Positions 1-5,490 of a stretch of 8,216 nt of DNA are shown here, one piece after another. Origin of the DNA: an uncultured Spirochaetaceae bacterium (GTDB taxonomy: Bacteria > Spirochaetota > Spirochaetia > Treponematales > Treponemataceae). Within the stretch, counting starts at the first letter, position 1; every line of letters begins with the position of its first letter. The stretch spans positions 1-8,216 of the forward strand of contig CACXDK010000369.1 of assembly GCA_902766345.1 (NCBI GenBank), in the 5' to 3' direction. The position numbers were made by a program, and so were the translations under genes. Under the pieces are notes generated by a model, which saw only the letters and a list, made by a program, of their open reading frames with translations, searched no databases and was not told the DNA's origin.

Positions 1-1
1 A

Positions 2-736
<735 letters not shown>

Positions 737-745
737 GGATTTTAT

Positions 746-1549
746 ATGAAACTTATTTTCTTAGATGTAGACGGAACATTAATTCCTTTTGGCACTTACA
801 TGCCGACAGCTTCTGCAGTGGAAGCCATAAAACTTGCACGGAAAAACGGACACAAAGTTTTTCTGAACACAGGACGCTGTCGCTGTGAAATTCACAAGGA
901 ACTTGAAGAGATTGGTTTTGACGGCATAATCTGTTCTAATTCGCTCTACATTGAAGAAAATAATAAAATCCTGTTCCAGAAAAACATTCCTGCAGAAAGA
1001 GTAAAAGCTCTTGCAGACTGGCTTTCAGACAACAAGGTCGGATTTTTCTTTGAAGGTCATAAATCGGTAATGGCAACCCCTCTTTATTTTGAGCAGATGA
1101 TAGAGCGTTTTGGTGAAAAAGCCGTAAACCGACTAAAAAAAGGCTTCCCTTCAATAAAAGAATCCGACCTTTCGTATGACGATGTAGCAAAAATAAATTT
1201 TATTACACGTCATGGTCTGGCACAGAAAATCAAACAGGAGTTTAGTAAAGATTTTCAGATAAATGAATGGTCTTTACTGGGCGATGATGCAGGAATGGGA
1301 GAAATCACTCTCCACGAAGCAAGTAAAGCAGAAGGTGTTCGAGTCATTATTGAACACCTTGGTGCAAAAAAAGAAGACACTTATGCATTCGGCGACACCA
1401 CAGGCGATCTTCCTATGATTAAATATTGTGGAACTGGAGTTGCCATGGGTAATGCCGAGCAGGTGTTAAAAGATGAAGCTGATTATGTAACCAGTGATGT
1501 TGATAAAGATGGAATTATAAATGCATTCAGGCATTTTGAGTTTATCTAG
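746..1549 (+). CDS. Cof-type HAD-IIB family phosphatase
   Basis: Cytoplasmic Mg-dependent phosphohydrolase of the HAD superfamily, type IIB (Cof/YidA-like), 267 aa, the usual length for the family. Motif I is DVDGT with nucleophile Asp7 and Asp9; motif II is NTGR (Thr42); Lys194 is a likely motif III residue; motif IV is GDTTGD (216-221) with two acidic metal ligands. The C2-type cap lies between, about 80-190. AAGGAT ends 5 nt before the ATG and fixes the start. The family acts on sugar phosphates, nucleotides or cofactors with loose specificity. Its place behind a 6-phospho-beta-glucosidase suggests a hexose phosphate, perhaps to relieve sugar-phosphate stress, but that is inference and the substrate cannot be read from sequence. 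Confidence 0.9.
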   Translation: MKLIFLDVDGTLIPFGTYMPTASAVEAIKLARKNGHKVFLNTGRCRCEIHKELEEIGFDGIICSNSLYIEENNKILFQKNIPAERVKALADWLSDNKVGFFFEGHKSVMATPLYFEQMIERFGEKAVNRLKKGFPSIKESDLSYDDVAKINFITRHGLAQKIKQEFSKDFQINEWSLLGDDAGMGEITLHEASKAEGVRVIIEHLGAKKEDTYAFGDTTGDLPMIKYCGTGVAMGNAEQVLKDEADYVTSDVDKDGIINAFRHFEFI

Positions 1550-1584
1550 CAAATAAATTTCACTCTAAAGGAAAGGTAAAGCAG

Positions 1585-2427
1585 ATGACGATTGTAAAGA
1601 TTCTTAATAACAATGCTGTGGTTTGCACTTCAAAAGATGGCAAAGAAACTGTCGCTATGGGACGGGGAATTGCATTCCAGCAGAAAGCGGGAAATATCCT
1701 TGATGAATCAAAAATAGAAAAGTCATTTGTGTTGCAGACAGAAGAAAAAAATTCCCGCTTCCAGAAGTTCATAAAAGACATTCCTATGGAAGAAGTTTTC
1801 CTTGCAGAAAAAATAATTTCGTTTGCACAAACAAAAGCTAACAAAACTTTTGATGACGGCATATACATCACGCTTACAGATCATTTGAGTGCAGCTTTAG
1901 AGCGGGTAAAGCACAAAGTTAAAGTTACTAACCCTCTAACAAGTGCAATAAAAAGTTTTTATCCTTTTGAATTCCAGATGGGTGAAAATGCCATAAATAT
2001 AATCAAAGAAGATACAGGCATTGCACTTCCAATAGATGAAGCTGCTTTTTTTGCAATGCATTTTGTTAATGCACAACTGGGCGATTCCGAAGCACAATTT
2101 GGGGCAGTACTTTCTTTTGTAGAAAGCATAAGCAACATTGTAAAACAGGAACTTCCAGAAACACTCGACCAAACTTCAATATCCTGGCAGCGTTTTATTA
2201 CGCACATTTCTTTTTTTGCACAACGGCTTCTTTCAGGAAACGAAAAAGAAGAAAAGTTTGCACCGCTTTATGAAGCAGTTGCAGCTTCATACCCAAAAGC
2301 TCTTGAATGTGTAGAAAAAATTACAGCCTTTGTAAAAACCAGTTACAATCACACTGTAAATCTTGATGAAAAAACTTATCTTATGATTCATGTAAACCGT
2401 TTACAGCAGGAAGCAGGATTAGAATAA
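1585..2427 (+). CDS. licT: BglG/LicT-family transcription antiterminator
   Basis: RNA-binding antiterminator that stabilises a RAT hairpin in the leader of beta-glucoside genes and so prevents termination. It has 280 aa in three parts: the co-antiterminator RNA-binding domain (about 1-55, MTIVKILNNNAVV and AMGRGIAFQQK, with Asn10, Gly26, Arg27 and Phe31 placed as in LicT), PRD1 (about 65-170) and PRD2 (about 172-277). The four phosphorylatable histidines are His100, His159, His207 and His269, which as I recall are the same positions as in Bacillus subtilis LicT. It should therefore be inhibited by EII-dependent phosphorylation in PRD1 and activated by HPr phosphorylation in PRD2. AAAGG ends 8 nt before the ATG. 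No RAT sequence is visible in the window; it is expected upstream of the glucosidase or transporter gene. The stop overlaps the next start. Confidence 0.93.
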   Translation: MTIVKILNNNAVVCTSKDGKETVAMGRGIAFQQKAGNILDESKIEKSFVLQTEEKNSRFQKFIKDIPMEEVFLAEKIISFAQTKANKTFDDGIYITLTDHLSAALERVKHKVKVTNPLTSAIKSFYPFEFQMGENAINIIKEDTGIALPIDEAAFFAMHFVNAQLGDSEAQFGAVLSFVESISNIVKQELPETLDQTSISWQRFITHISFFAQRLLSGNEKEEKFAPLYEAVAASYPKALECVEKITAFVKTSYNHTVNLDEKTYLMIHVNRLQQEAGLE

Positions 2428-2684
2428 TGTGGACAAGCATTGAATGTTTAAGGTTAGGTTCTCTTTGCGCTGGGGTTAATAATATAGAAATGATTTATAA
2501 TTGTTTTACGCGGGTTCACATCCAAATTAAAGATTTGGAAAAAGTAACGGCGGACAATCAGGAAGCTTTAAAAAAGCTTCCGTATGTAAAGGGGCTTCTT
2601 ATCCGAGGAGATGAACTTCAACTGATAATCGGCATGGAAGCCCGCAAAGTTGCAGAACTCTGCAATAAACATTTAAATAGATAG
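2427..2684 (+). CDS. stand-alone PTS EIIB domain, glucose family
   Basis: An 85-residue free-standing EIIB domain of the glucose/N-acetylglucosamine/beta-glucoside type. The core runs from VNNIEMIYNCFTRVHIQI through the domain end, and Cys26 in NCFTR sits at the phosphocysteine position (compare NLDACITRLR of E. coli IICB-Glc). Later strands (KKLPYVKGLLIRGDELQLIIG) fit the EIIB fold. No EIIC membrane domain or EIIA is fused to it, and none follows in the window. The start ATG shares one base with the licT stop (TAATG), with AGGA 8 nt upstream, so the two are translationally coupled. It may phosphorylate LicT PRD1 or serve an EIIC encoded elsewhere; both are inference. The N-terminal 15 residues are weakly conserved. 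Confidence 0.82.
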   Translation: MWTSIECLRLGSLCAGVNNIEMIYNCFTRVHIQIKDLEKVTADNQEALKKLPYVKGLLIRGDELQLIIGMEARKVAELCNKHLNR

Positions 2685-2710
2685 AATGACATGTTAGAGT
2701 TTTGAAGCTC

Positions 2711-3367
2711 ATGGATTACAGCTATATCTTCCGTTCTGGAAAAATAAAAAAACATTCTCTAGAAAATGCAGGCTTTACAACTGTTGATGGAATAAATTAT
2801 TCCGTGCGTTGTTTTATTGCAAACAATTCTTTTTATGCAGACATTGTTTTATCAGTAGACAAGCAAACTCTTACAGTTCAGCTCTTTGATGTTGCAACAG
2901 ATGAAAAATATATTCTTTTTGACATGCCTAATGCACAAGGAGCTTTTGTAGCATCTCTTAGAGAAGAAGTTCGAAAAATTATAGACGACATTAAAGCTCA
3001 ATGTTTTGAAACTAATGATTTAAAAGAGAAATACATTTCTTATTTAAAATCAAATTTTTCTGCCGAACCAGATTTTCCCTGGCAGGATACTCCCGACTAT
3101 GGGGTATTCAGATGTAAAAATAAAAAATGGTTTGCTCTGGTTATGAAAATAAAGTACCGACAGTTAGGACTTACAAGCGATGAAGAAGTTTGGGTTGTAA
3201 ACATAAAAGCCGATACAGATGCCATTTCAAATCTTGTTGACCACAAATCAATTTTCCCAGCCTGGCACATGAACAAAAAGCATTGGATTACCATCCTGCT
3301 CACAGCCGTAACAGACTTTGAAAAACTTTGTGAACTAACAAAAAGAAGCTATGAGTTGGTGAATTGA
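2711..3367 (+). CDS. two-domain MmcQ/YjbR-like protein
   Basis: A 218-aa protein. The C-terminal half (about 105-215) matches the YjbR/MmcQ family, a CyaY-like fold often labelled DNA-binding: DYGVFRCKNKKWFALVMKI, VWVVNIKAD, then FPAWHMNKKHWITILL and SYEL near the end. The N-terminal 100 residues form a separate alpha/beta domain that I have seen fused to YjbR in clostridial proteins, but I cannot name its function. I prefer the ATG at 2711; an in-frame TTG at 2702 would add three residues but has no better ribosome site. Neither start has a strong Shine-Dalgarno (TAGAG at 2695-2699 is the best). It follows the EIIB gene by 26 nt and is probably the last gene of the operon. No direct link to sugar use is known to me. 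Confidence 0.82.
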   Translation: MDYSYIFRSGKIKKHSLENAGFTTVDGINYSVRCFIANNSFYADIVLSVDKQTLTVQLFDVATDEKYILFDMPNAQGAFVASLREEVRKIIDDIKAQCFETNDLKEKYISYLKSNFSAEPDFPWQDTPDYGVFRCKNKKWFALVMKIKYRQLGLTSDEEVWVVNIKADTDAISNLVDHKSIFPAWHMNKKHWITILLTAVTDFEKLCELTKRSYELVN

Positions 3368-3374
3368 ATTCAAT
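3363..3374. repeat. 12-bp perfect palindrome at the yjbR-like gene end
   Basis: ATTGAATTCAAT overlaps the stop codon of the YjbR-like gene. It is short and AT-rich, with no partner copy seen nearby, so it may be chance. A second small hairpin, GAAAACT-GTCA-AGTTTTC, follows at 3393-3410; it has no T-tract and so is not a convincing terminator. Confidence 0.3.
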
Positions 3375-3437
3375 AATGTAATTTTTCAGACTGAAAACTG
3401 TCAAGTTTTCGTACCGTGTACTGTAATGTTTTAGGAC

Positions 3438-3470
3438 AAAAAAAGCCTAATGAAAGGGATTCATTAGGCT
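3438..3470 (-). terminator. intrinsic terminator, minus strand
   Basis: Arms AGCCTAATGAA (3444-3454) and TTCATTAGGCT (3460-3470) pair perfectly over 11 bp around the loop AGGGA. On the minus strand the stem is followed by T7 (3444-3438; the first T also closes the stem). It ends the small RNA and would also stop any read-through from the azlC-azlD-GNAT block. The plus-strand side has no T-tract, so it acts in one direction. Confidence 0.88.
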
Positions 3471-3481
3471 ACACTATAGGG

Positions 3482-3505
3482 AGCATAATCTAGCTAGATT
3501 ATGCT
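3482..3505. repeat. 24-bp perfect palindrome around repeat copy 1
   Basis: The 14-bp repeat copy 1 is extended to a perfect 24-bp inverted repeat (12-bp arms, AGCATAATCTAG and its complement). In RNA it makes a 10-bp hairpin with an AGCT loop. On the minus strand its 3' arm carries the first eight bases of the thiC-complementary segment, so pairing with thiC would have to open this hairpin from the adjacent single-stranded CCCTATAGT. Confidence 0.85.
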
Positions 3506-3567
3506 TTAAATCTAACTAGGATGTATTCATTAATCTAGCTAGGAAGAACATCCAATCTAGGTAGATT
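3487..3567. repeat. four 14-bp palindromic repeats at a 22-23 bp period
   Basis: Copies are at 3487-3500 (AATCTAGCTAGATT, a perfect dyad), 3509-3522 (AATCTAACTAGGAT), 3532-3545 (AATCTAGCTAGGAA) and 3554-3567 (AATCTAGGTAGATT). Starts are 22, 23 and 22 bp apart with 8-9 bp unrelated spacers, so all copies face nearly the same side of the helix. The region is very rich in CTAG, a tetramer that is scarce in many bacterial genomes. In RNA each copy is self-complementary, and copies can also pair with each other. It could equally be a set of protein-binding sites or iterons. Confidence 0.85.
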
Positions 3568-3596
3568 AAGATTTTATAAGCAGTTTTAAAATGAAC

Positions 3597-3632
3597 AAGA
3601 CCAGAATTAGCTTCTAGTCTTATTTTTTTATT
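3597..3632 (+). terminator. intrinsic terminator, plus strand
   Basis: AAGACCAGAA and TTCTAGTCTT pair over 10 bp (one G-T) around TTAGC at 3597-3621, followed on the plus strand by ATTTTTTTATT. It is the only good plus-strand terminator after the YjbR-like gene, about 230 nt past its stop. Operon transcripts reaching it would run antisense through the whole predicted small RNA. On the minus strand the same inverted repeat is the RNA's 5' hairpin. Confidence 0.65.
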
Positions 3633-3658
3633 ATAGCAGATTTTAGAAATTTTGTCAA
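3630..3658 (-). promoter_or_regulatory. consensus sigma-70 promoter for the small RNA
   Basis: On the minus strand TTGACA (3658-3653) is followed by exactly 17 bp and then TATAAT (3635-3630), a full match to both consensus hexamers. It begins 7 nt after the stop of the GNAT gene at 3666 and points into a gap with no gene on that strand until the terminator at 3438. The start is expected near 3622-3624, in the A-rich run. Confidence 0.8.
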
Positions 3659-3665
3659 AATTTTC

Positions 3666-4070
3666 TTATGTCAAATTCTTTATTAAATGGAACTTTTTAT
3701 TTCCTGTCGGAATGTCGTTAAGTTCTGCAATAATTTTATATCCGTGTTTTTTATAAAACTCTGGTGCCTGCCAACTCATTGTATCAACATGAACAGAATG
3801 GCATCCTCGTCGTACAGCTTCAGCTTCCGCAGCTTTCAACAATTTTGAGCCAATGCCACTTCTTCTACATTTTTCATCAACCCACAAAATATCCAGATGC
3901 ATCCAGCCCCAGTAAGTTCCACCAAGCAGCCCTGCAATTACATTTTTATTTTCATCATATTCAACAATGTTTAAAAGCTCATGATTATCAGGGCCAACAG
4001 CTTTGTTGTTAAATTCTTCCAACTTTAAATTTACAAAATCAATTTCTTTTTGTGACGGATTACAATTCAT
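3666..4070 (-). CDS. GNAT family N-acetyltransferase
   Basis: Predicted acetyl-CoA-dependent acyltransferase, 134 aa, a little short but complete for a single GNAT domain. Motif A is VDEKCRRSGIGSKLLKAAE (about 64-82) with the RRSGIG pyrophosphate loop; motif B is APEFYKKHGYKII (about 102-114). WGWMHLDILWV forms the strand before motif A. I use the ATG at 4070, 10 nt after the azlD stop. A longer reading from 4100 starts with TTG inside azlD and is less likely. No strong Shine-Dalgarno is visible, so translation may be coupled to azlD. The substrate is unknown; its place behind an amino-acid exporter suggests an amino acid or small amine, as inference only. Confidence 0.88.
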   Translation of the reverse strand: MNCNPSQKEIDFVNLKLEEFNNKAVGPDNHELLNIVEYDENKNVIAGLLGGTYWGWMHLDILWVDEKCRRSGIGSKLLKAAEAEAVRRGCHSVHVDTMSWQAPEFYKKHGYKIIAELNDIPTGNKKFHLIKNLT

Positions 4071-4080
4071 ATTTTCTATT

Positions 4081-4401
4081 CTATAAAATAAAATTAACAA
4101 TGACTACGTAGCAGACTGTTCCAGACAGAATGCTTAAGATTGTGTTTTTCTTCCACCAATGTGCAAGAACAATTACAAGAATGGAAACAATTTCCGGCAA
4201 GCCATGAACACCGCTCATAAAATCTACAGATTTCAGACAGAACACGACAAGCATCCCCATAATGGAATACGGCAACACTTTTCCAAGATACGCAATAAAG
4301 TCTGGCGTTTTTTTATTGCCACGAAAAGCTATGAACGGAAGAAAACGCAGCAAAGCTGTTACAACCGCCATTATTACTATATAGATAATTGCATTAATCA
4401 T
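4081..4401 (-). CDS. azlD: AzlD-family branched-chain amino acid transport subunit
   Basis: Small hydrophobic partner of AzlC in the inner membrane, together exporting branched-chain amino acids or analogues. It has 106 aa with four likely membrane segments (about 2-20, 38-57, 67-82, 88-105) and the family-typical LLRFLPFIAF near residue 17. It is full length for AzlD. The ATG overlaps the azlC end by 8 nt (ATGATTAA), and AGGAAGGA ends 9 nt upstream inside azlC, so the two are translationally coupled and made in step. The substrate is inferred from family only; AzlCD homologues also export azaleucine and other amino acids. Confidence 0.92.
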   Translation of the reverse strand: MINAIIYIVIMAVVTALLRFLPFIAFRGNKKTPDFIAYLGKVLPYSIMGMLVVFCLKSVDFMSGVHGLPEIVSILVIVLAHWWKKNTILSILSGTVCYVVIVNFIL

Positions 4402-5095
4402 TTTTACATTTCCTTCCTTTTACAAGTTTAGCGACAGAAAGCACGGCAAGAATTAAAATCATAGCTGGAATTAAAAAGCCCCCAGCTCCAAAAATGATAA
4501 TGCATAAAACAGAAGCAATCAGTCCGACAATTGCCGCAAAGTGAGAATCGGAATGAACCCACTGATCACAAAACACTGTAACAAAAAGAGCCGTAAGTGC
4601 AAAATCAATTCCTTCAATACTAAATGGAAGAACTTCCCCAAGCACAGAACCGATTACACTTCCCGTAACCCACCAGCAGTGATTAAAAAGCGATACAAAA
4701 AAATAATAATCATGCTCATGATCCTTATCATTTTTATAGCCGTTACATACAAGGGAATAAGTTTCATCAGTCAATGCAAAAATCAAATAAGGCTTTTTAC
4801 TGCCAGCATTTTTGTAACGGTCAAGCATTGAAATGCCGTAAAAAATGTGGCGGGCATTTACCATGACTGTTGTAAGAGCCACTGTAAGTAATGAAACAGG
4901 TACACCGCTAATCAAATCTACAGCGACAAACTGCATAGATCCAGCATACATAAAAAGACTCATTCCAATAACCCACAGAACACCGAATCCGTGAGCATTC
5001 ATTAAAAGTCCAAATGCGATTCCAAGAAAAACATAGCCTGCCAATACAGGTATAGTTGCAATAAAAGCATTTTTTAATGTGTTATTTTCTTTCAT
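4394..5095 (-). CDS. azlC: AzlC-family branched-chain amino acid transport subunit
   Basis: Large membrane subunit of the AzlCD exporter, 233 aa, normal length. Family signatures are GYVFLGIAFGLLMNAHGFG (about 20-38), MSLFMYAGSMQFVAVDLI (45-62) and MVNARHIFYGISML (about 78-91). Further hydrophobic segments cover about 130-155, 165-180, 187-203 and 205-222. The C-terminus is basic (KLVKGRKCKND), fitting a cytoplasmic end. The ATG at 5095 has no Shine-Dalgarno; the best promoter puts the transcript start only about 4-5 nt upstream, so the mRNA may be nearly leaderless. A palindrome over the -35 box suggests a local regulator, not encoded in the window. Confidence 0.93.
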   Translation of the reverse strand: MKENNTLKNAFIATIPVLAGYVFLGIAFGLLMNAHGFGVLWVIGMSLFMYAGSMQFVAVDLISGVPVSLLTVALTTVMVNARHIFYGISMLDRYKNAGSKKPYLIFALTDETYSLVCNGYKNDKDHEHDYYFFVSLFNHCWWVTGSVIGSVLGEVLPFSIEGIDFALTALFVTVFCDQWVHSDSHFAAIVGLIASVLCIIIFGAGGFLIPAMILILAVLSVAKLVKGRKCKND

Positions 5096-5105
5096 ATATT
5101 AAGCT

Positions 5106-5142
5106 AGCGTAGCAAACAAAATTGTCACTTGTCAACAATTTT
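5106..5142 (-). promoter_or_regulatory. azlC promoter with palindromic operator candidate
   Basis: On the minus strand TTGACA (5135-5130) is followed after 18 bp by TACGCT (5111-5106), a weak -10 with the key T-A-T positions. An inverted repeat with 8-bp perfect arms, AAAATTGT (5118-5125) and ACAATTTT (5135-5142), spans the -35 region with a 9-bp centre, the geometry expected of a dimeric repressor site. On the plus strand the same arms are followed by more T, so a weak terminator reading is possible too. Confidence 0.5.
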
Positions 5143-5162
5143 TTTTGATTTATCATAATTTT

Positions 5163-5246
5163 ATGGTTGTCAACATAACAAATGCAAAAGAAAAACAGCA
5201 GATTGTAAAACACATTCTTGAAGCACTGCCAGATATATGTAAGTAA
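5163..5246 (+). pseudogene. N-terminal remnant of a GNAT acetyltransferase
   Basis: A short frame of 27 codons, VVNITNAKEKQQIVKHILEA after the Met, then LPDICK and a stop. It resembles the start of a GNAT subgroup whose N-terminus ends in a conserved LPDWFG or LPEWFG; similarity breaks off right after LPD and nothing GNAT-like follows in any frame. There is no Shine-Dalgarno. It reads opposite to all its neighbours. I take it as a truncated gene end beside another decayed gene; a small real protein is less likely. The match is from memory of the family. Confidence 0.5.
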
Positions 5247-5262
5247 TGTCGTTATAATATAA

Positions 5263-5490
5263 CTAACTGTGATTCATTCTCTTTTCACAGCGGAACAAAC
5301 GTCTATTCATCTGATCATCCTTGTTATTTCTTGTTGATAATTTATGAGATGATACAGTTTCATTTCTGCACATCAGTGCATACAAAACAGGAATAAGCAC
5401 AAGCATTACAAAACCTACCATTGTCATTATAGAAACAGTCTGCCCACTCAAAAAATAAATCAAAAGGACACCAATAAACATAATTGCTCA
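5263..5490 (-). pseudogene. internally deleted C-terminal remnant of an RND efflux pump
   Basis: The 72 codons from 5481 begin IGVLLIYFLSGQTVSIMTM then VGFVMLV, the segment in AcrB-type (HAE1) pumps just before GIVVNNGIVLID. They then jump in frame to LIPVLYALMCRNE, the end of the last membrane helix. About 70-80 residues that normally lie between, and roughly 900 upstream, are missing. The same frame continues back through A-I directly to the TGA stop of the GNAT gene at 5488, so the fragment abuts that gene with no spacer. It ends in a charged tail (about residues 39-72). It has no Shine-Dalgarno and no sign of function; a small membrane protein cannot be excluded. Confidence 0.7.

Larger units (their letters stand above)
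3438..3622 (-). ncRNA. predicted small RNA of about 185 nt, no known family
   Basis: Between a consensus sigma-70 promoter (-10 at 3630-3635) and an intrinsic terminator (hairpin 3444-3470, then seven U) lies a free-standing transcription unit with no credible reading frame; the longest ATG frame I found has 11 codons. Read 5' to 3' on the minus strand it would contain: a 5' hairpin (3621-3597, 10 bp with one G-U); an AU-rich linker; a long imperfect stem joining repeat copies 4 and 2 (11-bp repeat arms with one mismatch, a 4-nt bulge, then 5 bp GATGT/ACATC) with copy 3 in its loop; a perfect palindromic hairpin (3505-3482); a single-stranded CCCUAUAGUGU; and the terminator. The segment at 3489-3473 is complementary to the thiC ribosome site. 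It does not look like 6S RNA, tmRNA or RNase P RNA. The start point near 3622 is estimated from the -10 box. Confidence 0.62.

Noticed and set aside
1585..3367. RAT antiterminator hairpin for LicT within the visible operon
   Set aside because: No sequence like GGATTGTTACTG with a following terminator is seen in any gap of the plus-strand operon; it is probably upstream of the window.
3375..3404. Second minus-strand promoter-like pair, TTGACA with 18 bp and TACATT
   Set aside because: The -10 is weaker and it would only drive antisense transcription into the YjbR-like gene, with no gene or terminator ahead to support it.
3500..3530. Small peptide frames within the small RNA region
   Set aside because: The longest ATG frame on the RNA strand has 11 codons with no Shine-Dalgarno; the plus strand gives only frames of a few codons.
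3438..3567. CRISPR array or integron attC site
   Set aside because: The 14-bp repeats with 8-9 bp spacers are too short for CRISPR, there are no cas genes, and no RYYYAAC/GTTRRRY core pair as in attC is present.
3666..4100. Longer GNAT start at 4100 overlapping azlD
   Set aside because: That codon is TTG, lies inside azlD, and lacks a ribosome site; the ATG at 4070 gives a normal GNAT N-terminus.
5096..5113. CTAGCT in the azlC leader as a second target of the repeat RNA
   Set aside because: Only 6 consecutive bases match the repeats, well within chance; the ATCTAGC at the HAD gene stop (about 1544-1550) is rejected for the same reason.
5118..5150. Plus-strand intrinsic terminator from AAAATTGT...ACAATTTT followed by T
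   Set aside because: The stem is almost all A-T and no plus-strand gene except a short remnant lies near; an operator at the azlC promoter explains it better.
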